DNA from: Gambelia wislizenii
Lineage: Eukaryota > Chordata > Lepidosauria > Squamata > Crotaphytidae
NCBI GenBank assembly: GCA_030847615.1
Contig: JAUMIR010000002.1
Span: forward strand, 195,221,809 to 195,285,808
Direction of reading: 5' to 3'
Length of the DNA: 64,000 bases
Both the position numbers and the translations under genes were made by a program. Positions 1-11,618 of the stretch are shown here, piece by piece; position 1 is the stretch's first letter, and each line of letters starts with the position of its first letter. The notes under the pieces were generated by a model, which worked only from the letters and a program-made list of their open reading frames with translations, did not search any database and was not told where the DNA came from.

Positions 1-600
1 ATCTTACACAATCCTGATCTCAGGGGTTCCACAAAGGATAGGTGCTGTTAGACTAAATAGCTCCAGATTACTGTTAGCAGGCTAACATTTTAGCATTGTA
101 TGTACAGGACTTTGCTTTGTGAAATCAGCAGGGGTAACACTTCCAGCAAAGTGGCTAGATTCTGCTTCATTAAATTTCTCCAACAAATCAGGATGTAAAG
201 ATCCCAACTGAAGAACTTTTGAGTTGTTTTCAATTATGTAAAACTGTGTAAATGAAGAGTCTAAACTGAAGTCTCAAGACTTAATTCTTGGACCATTCTG
301 ACATCCCTCTTCCAAGACCTAAACATACTGCAGGGATTTCCTTACTCTGCAGCCTTCAAGCAAGAGAAGCAATGTGTATTTAAATCAAAGCAAAAACTGA
401 TTGTAAAGTCATTTTAACTTTCTAGCTGCTGAAGCATTCCTTCTAATGTATCTGATTACTGTGGTGTTAACATATGTGCATACTGGCTTTCTGTGTACAG
501 TGCAGACTGGAGATGGAAACCATGCAATAGAAGACAGTTGAACATCTTTTGCAGGCACATGCATACTTAATAAAGAAATTCACTTTCAAACAGTGAAAAA
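1..600 (+). other. Possible 3' end of an upstream gene
   Basis: No open frame or recognisable repeat is visible. An AATAAA polyadenylation hexamer at 569-574 is followed by a T-rich stretch, and the segment has very few CpGs, as expected of a 3' untranslated region. In mammals ACOX1 ends just upstream of FBF1 on the same strand, so this could be its 3' UTR. That is inference from gene order only; no ACOX1 coding sequence is seen here. Confidence 0.25.
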
Positions 601-796
601 ACATTTATGTCCATTTATTGTTTCTTGAGTTGATTCAGTAAATTATCAGGGGCAATGTTCATGTGTTGATTCAACACTCTGTATTCTTTTTGCTGTTCTG
701 GTGCTTCTAGCCTACATGGATGCATTTTGAGTCATTGTAGAGGACCTTCTTCTTAACACTTTAAATCAGAGGTAAAGAACTTTAGACTCACAGATC

Positions 797-1033
797 AAAT
801 TTTTATTGTTGTATGCCTTTATTTCTGACTTATGGCAACGCCAAGGTGCACTTACCATGGGGTTTTCTTGGCAAGATTTGTTCAGAGGGGGGTTGCCCTT
901 GCCTTCCTCCGAAGCTGAGAGAGTGACTAAAGCAAGGTCACCCAGTGGGTTTCCAAGGCTGAGTGGGGATTCTAACCCTTATCTCCCAGTATCCTAATCC
1001 AACACACACACCACAACACCATGCTCACTCTCC
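797..1033 (-). repeat. tRNA-headed SINE with BovB-type tail (Sauria-like)
   Basis: Read on the minus strand, a B-box-like GGTTAGAATCCCC is followed by the CACTGGGTGACCTTG core common to the other SINE copies in the window, ending in a TTATGGCAACG-type tail shared with BovB LINEs. It is diverged. Confidence 0.75.
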
Positions 1034-1558
1034 CTAATTTTTATAGGCTAGCTTATCCAACATGGTGGGCTTTGGGATGAGTGCCACATTGCACTCCAGG
1101 AAGGGTTGGGGGAAGACTGAGCTGCAGTTTCCAGGATTGAATGAGGGAAGAGCAAGGATGGTTCCTTGAAGACCTGGCTTAAATCTACTGGGCTGTTCTT
1201 CTGCCTGGACAAAGCAATGGTGGCACGAAGGTGGCCCAAATGCATTGCTGAATACAAATGTCCCCACCCCCAGTTACCACCTAAGTGAACTTTGTTGCAA
1301 TTGCATTAATGTTTAAGTGGAAATTCAAATGTTTTGTAATAAGGGTTGGAATGACGTAATGGTGAGTTAACTAAAATGTAAACAGGCATATTTTAAAACT
1401 TTCATTTCCATTGTTTAGTTCATTGAGCTTCTGGTTATAGAAATTGACTTTTGGTGGTGGAGAAAGAGAATGGAAGAGTTCAAGTGAGGGAATGAGTGAT
1501 CTGCATACCACTATGATATTTACATACAAACAAACCACCTCCTTAAGAATCTACTCAG

Positions 1559-2200
1559 CAAATGTTGTTAACTGCCATCAAGTCGACTTCAACTTATGAA
1601 TGAGAAACCTTCAAATGTCCTGTCATCAACTGTTCTGCTTAGGTCTTGCAGACTCAGGGCCATGGCTTCCTTGATTGAGTCTATCTATCTGGAATGTGTT
1701 CTTCCTCTTTTCCTACTACCTTCTGTTTCCAAGTATAGTTGTCTTTTTTAGTTAGTCCTATCTTCTCATTATATGTCCAAAGTATTACAGTCTCCATTTG
1801 GTCATCTTGGCTTTAGGGAGATTTCAGTCTATTTGTTCTAGGGCCCTTTTATCATTTTTGCAGTCCATGGTATCCACAGAACTCTTCTCTAGCACCTCAT
1901 TTCAAATGAGTTGATTTTCTTCCTCTCAGTTTTCTTCACTTTCCAGCTTTCACACATGTACAAAGAAATGGGAAATACAATGGCATGGACCATCATAACT
2001 TTAATTTTCAATTATATATCTTGACACTTCAGGATCTTATCTAATTCCTTCATAGCTGCCCTTCCAAGTCCTAGTCTTCTTCTGAATTCTTGACTGCAGT
2101 CCCCATTCTGATTAATGATTGAGTCTAAGTATGGAAAATCTAGAACTATTTCAATGTTTTCAGCTACTTTAAAGTTAATGTAAATCATCTGAGGATCAGC
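1559..2200 (-). repeat. BovB (RTE) LINE 3' fragment
   Basis: The minus strand encodes the tail of an RTE-type reverse transcriptase polyprotein (FPYLDSIINQNGDCSQEFRRR, then GLGRAAMKELDKI) and ends in the CATCAAGTCGACTTCAACTTATG tail typical of squamate BovB. It is truncated and has stop codons. Confidence 0.8.
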
Positions 2201-2269
2201 CTCCTTTGGGAGGAAGAGGCTGAGGCCATGGCTGCTGGAGGAGGAAAGGGGAAGAAGCATGCTCGAGAA

Positions 2270-3100
2270 GGCAAAGGGCTGCTGCAGGAAACAAGGTGAA
2301 GGGGTCAGAAGAAAACTAGAGGCAGCTTGGAAATGTCAAGATGTAAAAAAAAGTTGACCTGAAGGAGGGTGGAATTGTTGACGAGAGGGGATAAGAAAGT
2401 GCTAACTACAAGCATCCAAGTCAATAACATTGTTGATTTGACAGGCTGAGGGGAGTGAAAGGATCTCGAATGATACTACGCTCATGTAATGTGCTCCAGC
2501 TTTTAACTCTCCACTGTTTAAAGAGTTGTCAAGCTGCCCCAAGGGCAGCACCAATTCCTTTCTTCTGTCTGTAGATAAACTCTTGAGTAAGCAACAAGGC
2601 TTTTGTGGAGGAGCTAGACTAAAGATGCCGAACAGATACTGGGCAGCAGCAGTAGTGAAGGGTGACACTGGCAGAGGATCTCTCAGAGACAACAGCAGTG
2701 GCACCTTAGCTATTGCTTGTTAGTACTGCATGCAGAGGAAGGCACCGGTAAATCTTTTGACTATATTTTACCACGTAAGCCCTATGATGAAACAACCCTA
2801 AGTGAAACAAGAGATAGAGACAGAATGCACTGAAAGAGCTGCTAAGGTACAGTAGAGGTATTGCTACAACTGGATTCAGTCCAAAAGGATGCTCAGCACT
2901 TGACACGCTCAGAGGCGAAAAGAAAGTCCAAAGCTGCACAACACATATTAGTGGAACATGGAATGTGAGAAGGATGAACCAAGGGAAGCTAGACATAATG
3001 AAACAAGAAATGGAATGTATAAATGTTGCAATACTTGGGGTAAGCAAGCTAAAGTGGACAGGAATGGGACATTTTGAAGCAGATAATTAGTGTTTTACTC
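2270..3100 (+). repeat. BovB LINE 5' fragment (endonuclease start)
   Basis: From about 2938 the plus strand reads STWNVRRMNQGKLDIMKQEM then INVAILGVSKLKWTGMG, the beginning of a BovB-type apurinic endonuclease domain. The 2270-2930 part is presumed to be the element's 5' region. It lies opposite in orientation to the adjacent 3' fragment. Confidence 0.6.
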
Positions 3101-3269
3101 AGCAAATGTGGGGGTATTTATTACAAGAAGAAAATGTTCTTAATACCCAAAGCAAAATACAAAATCACAGAAATGGAATGTCATATATCCCAACTGTGGA
3201 TAGTTTTCGGTCTGTTGTACAATGTACTTTGCACTTTCTCTGCAGGAAAAATAATAGCAAGTAACAGAA

Positions 3270-3375
3270 CTGGCTTCTTCGATTTGAGTCTATTCACCTT
3301 TAGTATGGTCTTTTTCTTTCCCTACTGCCTTCCACTTTACCAAGCATTATTGTCTTTTTCCAGTGATGGGCAAAT
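3270..3375 (-). repeat. Short BovB 3' fragment
   Basis: The stretch resembles part of the BovB 3' region also seen near 1660-1750 (CTACTGCCTTCCACTTTACC... followed by TTGTCTTTTTCCAGTGA). No coding capacity. Confidence 0.5.
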
Positions 3376-3785
3376 ACAATACATTTAATATAGTGGTCAG
3401 TGCTCAGTCAGATTGCCAGTATTTAGTCAAGGTGTACACTGTGTTTTAATAATCAGGGTTTTTTATGATGGCTTCATTACACATCCTTCACAAATTCTTG
3501 GAAATCATACACTAGTAACACAAATGTAGGCTTGCCTTTCAAAGCGCTACAGCAACAACTAAGCAGATTTAATGGGTAAACCGACTGAATGTAGTATGAT
3601 TTAAATATCCATAAAATTACAATGTAAACTACAATTTAAAGTTTCATTGTACACTTATTTAAATCATAGGTTACTTCCTTATATCCCACAAACTTCCAGC
3701 AAAAAGATTTTATATACATATACAGCTGGAAAGAGTGTGCCAACGCAGTAAGGAATGTGTGGTATGAGCTTGCACATTCTGCAGG

Positions 3786-3885
3786 CTTCTGTTTTATTTA
3801 TTTGCCTTATAAGCCATCTTTCTCCCAGAATGGGACCCAAGGTGGCTCACAACACATAAAAGCATACAATTAAAATGTGACAATT
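3786..3885 (-). repeat. L2-type LINE 3' tail
   Basis: The TTTATTTATTTGCC...GGGACCCAAGGTGGCTCACAAC signature is the 3' end of L2 elements in squamate genomes. Similar tails occur near 4905, 35820 and 49960. Confidence 0.6.
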
Positions 3886-3943
3886 CCTTCCAAATTGGAA
3901 GAGATGATGGGAAGTTGGATCTTTTAGAAATATAGTGTATATA

Positions 3944-4191
3944 CAGTAGGACTCCCTTATCTGCTGGGGATTGGTTCTGGGGAGTCCTGTGGGTACTGAA
4001 AACTGTGGATAAGAGAGTGCCATTGAAAATAATGGGACTTCCGCTTTAAAATACCAGTTGCCTTGGAGGACCTAGAGAATGGCTAGAGAAGACACATTTT
4101 CTAGGAAGACTCTATGGTAGGTATGCTGCTTTGTGTCCTGTGGATAACTGAATCAGTGGATAATGAATCAGTGGATACAGGGAGCCTACTG
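3944..4191. mobile_element. Tigger/mariner-like MITE with TA target duplication
   Basis: This 248-bp element begins CAGTAGGACTCCC and ends GGGAGCCTACTG, which are inverted repeats of each other, and is flanked by TA on both sides. It has no coding capacity. The same internal sequence recurs in inverse orientation near 53930-54090. Confidence 0.8.
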
Positions 4192-4529
4192 TATTGGTTT
4201 GTCTGCTTATTTGTATATCTCAGTATGTGTATTTGTTTTTTTGTTTTTTAATTGTGGAACAAAAGTTATTATTTTTAAAATGTGATAATTAAAAGTTTTT
4301 AAAAAACAGTTAAAATGAAAGCATGGCAATTTAAAATTATATTAAAAATATAAAAGTTAAAAACAATAAAAACACACCACAATAAAATATTCCATAAAAC
4401 ATAACTGCATTTTAACAGCAAAATGGCAATTCCACTGGATGTACAGTACAGTAATTCATTTAAAAAGTGGCATAAACGCTTGAGCAATCTTGCTGACAGA
4501 AAAATTTACAGCCTGGCAGAAGAAACGCC

Positions 4530-4850
4530 CCAAAGGACCACACTTCCGGGGGAGGGGCATAGGCCATTTCCGGTTTTCGTTGACGTCCACGGAACGCTGA
4601 GGGGATGTGGTTCTGCCGCGGCGGTGGCGGTACAGGGGCTGACGTAAGAACTTCATTTCCCAAGGTGCTTTGCGGCTGAGCTGGGGCGAGAACCTTCTCT
4701 CTAATAAGCGGTGACAGGAGCCACTTGGGTGAGATTCGCTGCCATTGTTGTTGGAGGTGGTGGCTGTGAAAGGAGTGAGAGGGATTCGGGGCTCCGTAAG
4801 AGCTTCAGGCTGTTCCTCACGAGAGGAAAAGGGGTTGCGGGGGGGGGGGT
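4530..4850 (+). promoter_or_regulatory. FBF1: Candidate CpG-rich promoter / 5' untranslated exon of FBF1
   Basis: This is the only CpG-dense stretch between the window start and the first FBF1 exon that is not inside an obvious transposon. It carries ETS-like CTTCCGGG (about 4544) and TTTCCGG (about 4567), two CRE-like TGACGT cores (about 4580 and 4640), and a ZNF143-like stretch at 4650-4676 (ACTTCATTTCCCAAGG...). These are typical of TATA-less housekeeping and ciliary promoters. Possible 5' splice donors are GAC|GTAAGA at 4643/4644 and TGG|GTGAGA near 4729. No ATG here lies directly before a GT, so any exon here would be non-coding. Orientation and gene assignment are inferred from position. 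Confidence 0.5.
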
Positions 4851-4904
4851 GGGGGTTGAGTGTGGAGTTCATTCTAGCTAACACACATTGGAAACTGCTT
4901 AATG

Positions 4905-5025
4905 CAGTGTAGGTGTGTAAATTGCTAACGCTTAAAACAGTTTGTAAGCCGCTCTGATAGCCTTGTGGCTGAAGAGCGGGGTATAAATATCTAATATAAA
5001 TAAATAATATAAATACAAAAATAAA
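4905..5025 (+). repeat. L2/CR1-type LINE 3' tail
   Basis: GTAAGCCGCTCTGATAGCC...AGAGCGGGGTATAAATA followed by AATA repeats is the common 3' terminus of squamate L2-like LINEs. It lies just downstream of the CpG-rich segment. Confidence 0.6.
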
Positions 5026-5547
5026 TTCTCTGTGCGGGGCAGTACTAGGAGTGGACGCTTGGCTCCTATGGCAACTGTGGGGAGGTTACAGGCATAACAA
5101 CCCACGCCTGGTGTCTCCACCGCAGCCTCAGAAAGTGTGTTTCCAAACCGACACGGGTCGGACAGACCATCCACACTGTTCACGTGCTTCTATCCAGCAT
5201 CATTTCGAATTGGGAGGAAACCAGAAAAAACTAGCCTGGAGTGATTAGGTCCCCCCCCCCCGACACACACACACGTAGTTAAATGCCAAGTAGGGGGAAG
5301 GATTCAGGAGCTCCTATTTTATATACACTCCCTTAGGAGCAGCTAGAGATACCCAGTCTAGAGTAAAGGGTGACAGATTAATGCCATACCCCTCTCTCCT
5401 ACTCTCTTGGTTATAGGGTTTATTTTACATTTTATGATATAAGAAGAAAATATTGTCCTTTGAAATTAGCCTACCCCCCAAATACAAGTGTAGTAGGAAG
5501 GGGGGGGTTAGGTAAGAATTCTGTGCAGAGTTAGGTGTGCCCTTGTT

Positions 5548-5942
5548 CAGTGGTACTTAACCTTTACTTTACCAGTGAACCCTTTTAAATATCTCTTGTT
5601 ACTGTGGCCCCCTAAGACTTAACTCAAGGTTTAAAACCATAATAATAATAATAATACCTAATAATAATAATACAGTTACACATCCATTAAATCTTCCCTC
5701 AGAGGTACTGGAGGTGGGAGGGGAGACTTTTCTCTTGCTTCTTGCTGCAAGTTTGTGGCTGGAGTGGATTGAATGGCAATGTGCAGGCCAAGCCAGCCAG
5801 TAAGCCTTTGCATTGGTTCCTGTCACGTGGCCACTCCACTGTAGGCAGGAGATGGGCCAAGCAGTCTTCACGCTTTCGTGGAGCCCCTGTGAGGACATCA
5901 TGGACCCCTGGGGGTCTGCAGACCACAGATTAAGAACCACTG
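5548..5942. mobile_element. hAT-like MITE
   Basis: The left end CAGTGGTACTTAACC is inverted at the right end as TTAAGAACCACTG. Flanking 8-mers CCCTTGTT (5540-5547) and CCCTAGTA (5943-5950) look like an 8-bp target duplication with two mismatches, the hAT signature. An AATAAT microsatellite lies inside at about 5638-5670. Confidence 0.7.
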
Positions 5943-5949
5943 CCCTAGT

Positions 5950-7416
5950 ACTTTTATTTTGGAGGACCAGCTTGGTGCATAGATGTGAAGAATGAGGGTG
6001 TAGTAAACTAGCGAAGATATTAATGGTGTTGGTTTGATGCATGTCATTGTTTTTATAGAGAGTTCATGGCTGTAATGGCAAGAGTAATAGATTTTTCCTC
6101 CCTTTCCTCTCTGTCTTATTTAGTTTGTAAGCCTAAAGGAAGGACTGTTTTTAACTGGTCTTGGGAGCCTTTGGGGGCTAAAAGATGGGAGTAAAAATGC
6201 TTTAAATCAGCGCTACTGAAAGGGATGGCTCCTGGCTCAGTGATGACCCATGAGTTCTTGGCAAGTTTCCAAGAAGAAAAGAGCTGTTGTCAGTGGGCAC
6301 AAACATGGTACCAGTCCCTTGCACACATGGGGGGGGGGGAATGCAAGTCCCTCACATCAGATAGTTTGAGAAGCACTGTTTTAAATAAATAAATCTGGGA
6401 ATCCTACAAAAAGCTTCACTCCAGCTGTGTAAAGTTGAGTGGCATTGGGCAGCTCAGAACATCTTAGCTTAAAATCTCCTTCATAGGGTTGTTGCAAGAC
6501 TAAAATGCTGCTCTGAGCTGCTTCTTTATGTATATTAACAAAATATGTTTGCTGCTTTAGCAACTCAGGTAAGTGGAAAAATTGTCTTAACAAAATTAAA
6601 TTAAGAATTTTGTTTTACAGTTCACTGCTTTAGGAGAGGGAGATTGGAGTTAATGTTTACTGGGCTGGAATCATCGATATAGGTGTAAAGATGAAAAATG
6701 TCTGAAGAGAGCACAAAACAAAGAAAAATACAGAGTTTGCAGCTGGAAGCCATGCTATGGTAAGGGAAGAAACTAGTCCATTTAGTCTACAGAACTGTGG
6801 TCACAATTGGGAAGGCCCTGTCCCACATTGCTGCTAGTTTAATCACCCAGGAAATAGGGACTCCACTTTTAGGAGATAGTGAGTCAAAGCCTGCATCTGT
6901 AGTTCATGCTTTTCCCCCTTCTTTCATAACATCCTTGTTGCTGGCAGCTCAGGCCCATGATTTCCTCAGTGAAACTGTCCATACCACTAATTTTAATGAA
7001 TGATATAGCAAATATGATGCCTCTTTGACACTATGTTATACCAAGGATATTAATTGCACCAAGGAATTAGATATATTATAAATCTGTGGACAATTTGGGG
7101 AAGAAGACAGATTTGCAGAGACAGTATGGTATAGTTATAGCAACATAACTTGGAAAAGTTACAACATCCAGAAATACTGGCTTCTGGGAATTATAGTTTT
7201 AAAATTTTCAAGTTCTAGATTAGAGTGTTGCTTTGGAATTTGGAAGAGCCAGATTCTAGTCCCCACTAAGCCATGAAGCTCACTGGGTGATCTTTCACCA
7301 GTCAGTCTTTCATCACTGTTTTGTTGTTAGGATAAAATGGGGATGAGATCCATATACACAGCCTCAAGTTCTTTGGAAGAAAGGTGGGATGTAAATTTTA
7401 CTAATAAAATATAGAG
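5950..7416. other. Unannotated stretch upstream of FBF1 coding exons
   Basis: No exon-like frame with good splice sites and no recognised repeat were found, apart from the candidate ATG|GT at 6757. A G-run lies near 6331. Confidence 0.4.
6757..6759 (+). other. FBF1: Candidate FBF1 start codon at the end of an upstream exon
   Basis: Mammalian FBF1 begins MAPKTKKG and the first visible exon here begins AAKLKKG in phase 0, so the preceding exon should end exactly with ATG followed by a donor. ATG|GTAAGG at 6757 is the best such match between the CpG-rich segment and 11619. The sequence before it is purine-rich and has no good acceptor, so this is only a candidate. Another match, ATG|GTGAGT at 1359-1361, lies upstream of the presumed promoter. 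Confidence 0.2.
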
Positions 7417-7645
7417 AGCCAGAAGGGGTAGTGGTTTTGGTATTGGACTAGGACTTCAGAGACTACGGTTGAGATCCCTGCTTAACCATGGAAACCCATT
7501 GGGTGGCCTTGGGTAAGGCACATTCCCTCAGACTAAGAGGGAGGCAGTGGCAAACTCCCTTTGAACATATCTGCCCAAGAAACTCCCTTTATAGGATTGA
7601 CATAAGCTGAAGTTGACAGAAAGGCACATAACAGCAACAACAAAT
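7417..7645 (+). repeat. tRNA-headed SINE (Sauria-like)
   Basis: The A-box-like GGGTAGTGGTTTTGG and B-box-like GGTTGAGATCC are followed by CATTGGGTGGCCTTGGG and a tail reading TTGACATAAGCTGAAGTTGAC, similar to a BovB 3' end. Confidence 0.75.
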
Positions 7646-7793
7646 AAAATTCATAAACCCATTCATACTATGGCAGGACAGAAGTGCTATTGTGGATTAA
7701 TTCAGCACCCAATCATAGAATCATAGAATTGTAGAATTGGAAGAGACCACGAGGGCCATCCAGTCCAACACCCTGCCACGCAGGGAATCTTGA

Positions 7794-8696
7794 TCAAAGC
7801 ATCCCCGACAGATGGCAATCCAGCCTCTGTTTAAAGACTTCCAAGGAAGGAGACCCCACCACGCTCCAAGGGAGTGTGTTCCACTGCCGAACAGCTCTTA
7901 CTGTCAAAACATTTCTCCTAATGTTGAGGTGGAATCTCTGTTCCTGGAGCTTGCATCCATTGCTCCGTGTTCCAGTCTCTGGAGCAGCAGAAAACAAGCC
8001 TGCTCCATCCTCAGCGTGACACCCCTTCAAATACTTAAACAGGGCTATCATATCGCCTCTTAACCGTCTTTTTTCCAGACTAAACATACCCAGCTCCCTA
8101 AGTCTCTTCTCATAAGGCATCGTTTCCAGACCTTTCACCATTTTAGTTGCCCTTCTCTGGACATGCTCCAACTTGTCAATATCCTTTTTGAATTGTGGTG
8201 CCCAGAACTGGACACAGTATTCTAGGTGAGGTCTGACGAAGGCAGAATAGAGCGGCACTATTACTTCCCTTGATCTAGACACTATCCTTCTATTGATACA
8301 GCCCAAAATCGCATTGGCCTTTTTAGCTGCCGCATCACACTGTTGACTCATGTTCAATTTGTGGTCTACTAGGACTCCTAGATTCCTTTCACATGTAGTC
8401 TCATTCAGCCAGATCTCTCCCATCCTATATCTATGCATTTCATATTTCCGCCCTAAGTGCAGTACTTTACATTTCTCCATATTGAATTTCATTTTGTTAG
8501 CTTTGGCCCAGCTCTCCAGTCTATCCAGGTCATTTTGAATTTTGATCCTGTCCTCTAGGGTATTGGCTACTCCTCCCAATTTGGTGTCATCTACAAATTT
8601 GATAAGTATGCCCCTAATTCCCTCATCAAAGTCATTGATAAAGATGTTGAATAGCACTGGGTCCAGGACAGAACCTTGTGGTGCCCCACTGGTCAC
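7794..8696 (-). pseudogene. CR1 reverse transcriptase C-terminal part
   Basis: The 300-codon frame starts inside the RT domain with TSGAPQGSVLDPVLFNIFIN (motif B) and has FVDDTKLG in place of the catalytic F/YADD box, so the first catalytic aspartate context is altered (A to V). It continues through the thumb region (PHLEYCVQFWAP) to VFKQRLDCHLSGML, the usual CR1 C-terminus. An upstream fragment (8703-8894) carries motif A, AYLDFSQAFDKVPHDIL. The two are out of frame, so the protein is dead. Confidence 0.85.
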
Positions 8697-9153
8697 ATCT
8701 TTCTAAGACGAAGAGGAGCCACTGCAGAGCACCCTTTGGGTTCGGCCAGTCAACCAATTACAAATCCATTGAACAGTTAACTTGTCCAGCCCACATTTTA
8801 CAAGCTTGTTTGCAAGAATGTCATGGGGAACCTTGTCAAAGGCCTGACTGAAATCAAGGTATGCGATATCCACAGCGTTCCCTTCATCTACCAAGCTGGT
8901 AATTTTATCAAAAAAAGAGATCAGATTAGTCTGGCATGATTTGTTTCTCTGGAACCCATGTTGACTTTTTGTGATTATGGCATTGCCTTCTAAATGTTCA
9001 CACTCTCTGTTTAATGATCTGCTCTAGAATCTTCCCTGGTATTGATGTCAGACTAACTGGACAATAATTGTTGGGATCTTCTTTTTTCCCCTTTATGAAG
9101 ATGGAGGACAACGTTTGCCCTCCTCCAGTATGCTGGGATTTCTCCTGTTCTCC

Positions 9154-10082
9154 AGGGGCTTGGTTACACGGTGAAAAAAAAATGTGAAGAATTCGCCAAG
9201 ATTCCTAATTGTTTACATTCATTGCGGCACAAAGTCGCCTCTTTCAGAAGGAAGGGGGCACAAAAACCCATTAGTAACGCAATAAAGAATTTCGGGACTT
9301 TTCCCGACTTTTTTGAAAAGTAGCGCATTTTCGATAGTCTGAACAAGCATTACACTACGTGCTGTGTGAATTACCAGCAATCTTTTGGATAAATTCACAG
9401 CAGAGCTTTGCCATGATTGATTGAACTCATCAGGGAGGGGTTTGGACAAGGAGGGGATGGAGGAAAGATCCATGTTGTTTCCAGCCACGAAAGACTGTGT
9501 GCTAGCCTCCCATCGTGTGTGTGTCTTTCTCTCCCTCCTGCCTTGCTACTTTCAGTCTCAGTGTGTGTGAATGATCTAATCTCCCCTCCTGCGATCATCT
9601 CAACCCTTCTCCCTGTCTTGTGCTTAGCCATGAAAAAGATGTCTTTCCTTCTCTCCCTCCCGCCTTGCTACTTTCAGTCTCAGTGTGTGTGAATGATCTA
9701 GTCTCCCCTCCTGCGATCATCTCAACCCTTCTCCCTGTCTTGTGCTTAGCCACGAAAAAAGACGTCTTTCCTTCTCTCCCTCCCGCCTTGCTATATTGTG
9801 CCCAGCTGCTACGATCTGAAGAATTAAGCAAGCCTTTTCCAGTCTCTCTTGTGTGTGTGTGTGTGAATGTTCCTCTCAGGCATTCCTGTGGTAATCAGAG
9901 GATGTGCTGGGGAGGCCACACCCCCTCTCAGTCTGTGTGTGAATATCAAAGCGGAACACAGCTGAAAACAAAACCGATAGATCAATTAAGCCATATATCA
10001 TCTGAACGATGCACTACAGCTGCGAAACAGCAATAAAGCGCAAATTACCGCAATAAAAACTGTCGTTTAACTGAAGCCCAGG
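9154..10082. mobile_element. hAT-like non-autonomous DNA transposon inside CR1
   Basis: The inserted segment has imperfect terminal inverted repeats (left GGGGCTTGGTTACACG, right inverted GGGCTTCAGTTAAACG). It is flanked by TGTTCTCC (9146-9153) and AGTTCTCA (10083-10090), sharing six central bases, compatible with an aged 8-bp hAT duplication. It contains a roughly 122-bp tandem repeat and no transposase. Confidence 0.6.
9521..9800. repeat. Tandem repeat of about 122 bp (2.3 copies)
   Basis: Two near-identical units (about 9521-9640 and 9641-9762), each with CTTGCTACTTTCAGTCTCAG and CTTGTGCTTAGCCA, are followed by a partial third. The repeats lie wholly inside the hAT-like element and create long overlapping open frames that are artefacts of the repeat. 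Confidence 0.8.
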
Positions 10083-10566
10083 AGTTCTCAAAGATTATTG
10101 CCAATGGCTCTGAGATCACATTTGCCAGTTCTTTTAATACTCTTGGATGTAGTTCATCTGGTCCTGGAGATTTAAATTCATTTAGCTTAAGAAGGTATTC
10201 CTGTACTATCTCTTTGCTTATTCTGAGCTGGATTTCCCCTATTGTGTCCTCTGTTCCATTGTCCTCAGGTTGGTCCCCCTTTTCCTTTTCTGAAAACACT
10301 GAGGCAAAGAAGGTGTTGAGTAATTCTGCCTTTTCTCTGTCCCCTGTTAGCATTTTGCCATCTTTTCCATGTAGTGGCCCTACCATTTCCTTCTTCCTCC
10401 TTTTGCTGCGGACATACCCAAAAAAACCCTTTTTATTGTTCTTAACCTCTCTAGCAATCCTGAGCTCATTCTGCGCTTTAGCTTTTCTGACTTTACTCCT
10501 ACACGTGTTCGCTATCTGTTTGAATTCTTCTTTGGTGATTTCCCCCTTTTTCCATTTCCTATACAT
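10083..10566 (-). pseudogene. CR1 linker between endonuclease and RT
   Basis: The minus-strand frame includes AREVKNNKKGFFGYVRSKRR and LNTFFASVFSE, typical of the segment between endonuclease and RT domains of CR1. It was joined to the RT before the insertion at 9154-10082. Confidence 0.8.
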
Positions 10567-10673
10567 GTTTCATTTAAAACATAGCTCCGTTGAAAGTTCT
10601 TTAGTCATCCATCCTGGTTTCTTGAGACACCTCCCATTTTTCTTCCTCAATGGTACTGTTTGAAATTGTGCCT

Positions 10674-11018
10674 TCAGTATCTCCCTTTTAGAAAGTCCCA
10701 TCCGTCTTGAGGTCTCTTCTCTTTTAGTATTCCTGACCATGGGATCACCCCCAGTATTTCCCTGAGTTTATTGAAATCAGCTCTCCTAAAGTCAAGAATG
10801 CGTGTCTGACTATGCCTGGCTTCTCCTTTCCATTGTATAACAAACTCCAGGAGAACATGATCACCTAAGGATCCCACCACTTGCACCCCATTAACCAGGT
10901 CATCTCTGTTGGTTAGGATCAGATCTAAAATAGCTGACCCCCTTGTTGCCTCTTCCACCTTTTGGACCATGAAATTGTCAATAGGTTTCATATCGTATTC
11001 ACTGCTTCTAGCCAACAT
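10674..11018 (-). pseudogene. CR1 endonuclease C-terminal remnant
   Basis: ILDLILTNRDDLVNGVQVVG and SLGDHVLLEF match the end of the CR1 apurinic endonuclease domain (the S/GDH catalytic motif). The frame is broken from the downstream parts. Confidence 0.75.
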
Positions 11019-11618
11019 TGTGTCTTTTATTCTAGTTCACAGCAGGATTCTAATACAGGACTGAAATTAGTGTACCCTATAATCACACCTGGATAATTTG
11101 GATAATTCTTTACTTTAACAGCTATGTACTTTGCTGCTAGAAAGCACTTGGCTATCTGGATTTTATTTAATTTAAATTCTTGAGCCAATAAATACTTCAC
11201 ACTTGAATCTAGTTCACTTGCATTTTATTAGATTGACGATAGTAATTGATGATCCTGAAGAGGAATGAGAATAGAATTGTAAGGCCTTTTGAGGTCAAAG
11301 GCATCCTAACTCACTAGTTTCTGATCTCTGAACAATGTACATATATGCATTTTATAATTCAGTGATATAGACAGAGTACCTATATCAGGTTTCATGTAGC
11401 ACATTTAAGCTATTATGAAATTTCAGTGATTTCTAACGTATTAAGATTGCCTTGAAATTAGCAAACAATAGACAAAAGTGCTGTCATAAGAGAGAATGTT
11501 CTGGATACCACCTATTGGTTCCTGAAATTTATTATGTGTCCCTCAGGGATGCATGTTAGGCAGGTTTATGTCTTTGCTTTCATCTTCTTTAATAAGATAT
11601 CTGGTTTTTTTCCTCTAG

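Larger units (their letters stand above)
7712..11030 (-). mobile_element. CR1 LINE, 5'-truncated and split by a hAT-like insertion
   Basis: The 3' end on the minus strand is the CR1 hallmark repeat of ATTCTATGATTCTATG-type octamers (7712-7735). Upstream lie reverse transcriptase and endonuclease remnants. The element is interrupted at 9154-10082 by a foreign element; CR1 similarity resumes at 10083. The exact 5' end is not clear. Confidence 0.85.

Noticed and set aside
4423..4647. 74-codon plus-strand frame across the CpG-rich segment as the FBF1 N-terminus
   Set aside because: Its sequence does not resemble the FBF1 start, and the frame does not end with ATG before a donor as required by the phase of the next exon.
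9395..10036. Overlapping open frames on both strands around the 122-bp repeats
   Set aside because: Their sequences simply repeat with the tandem units inside a transposon; no homology or splice context.
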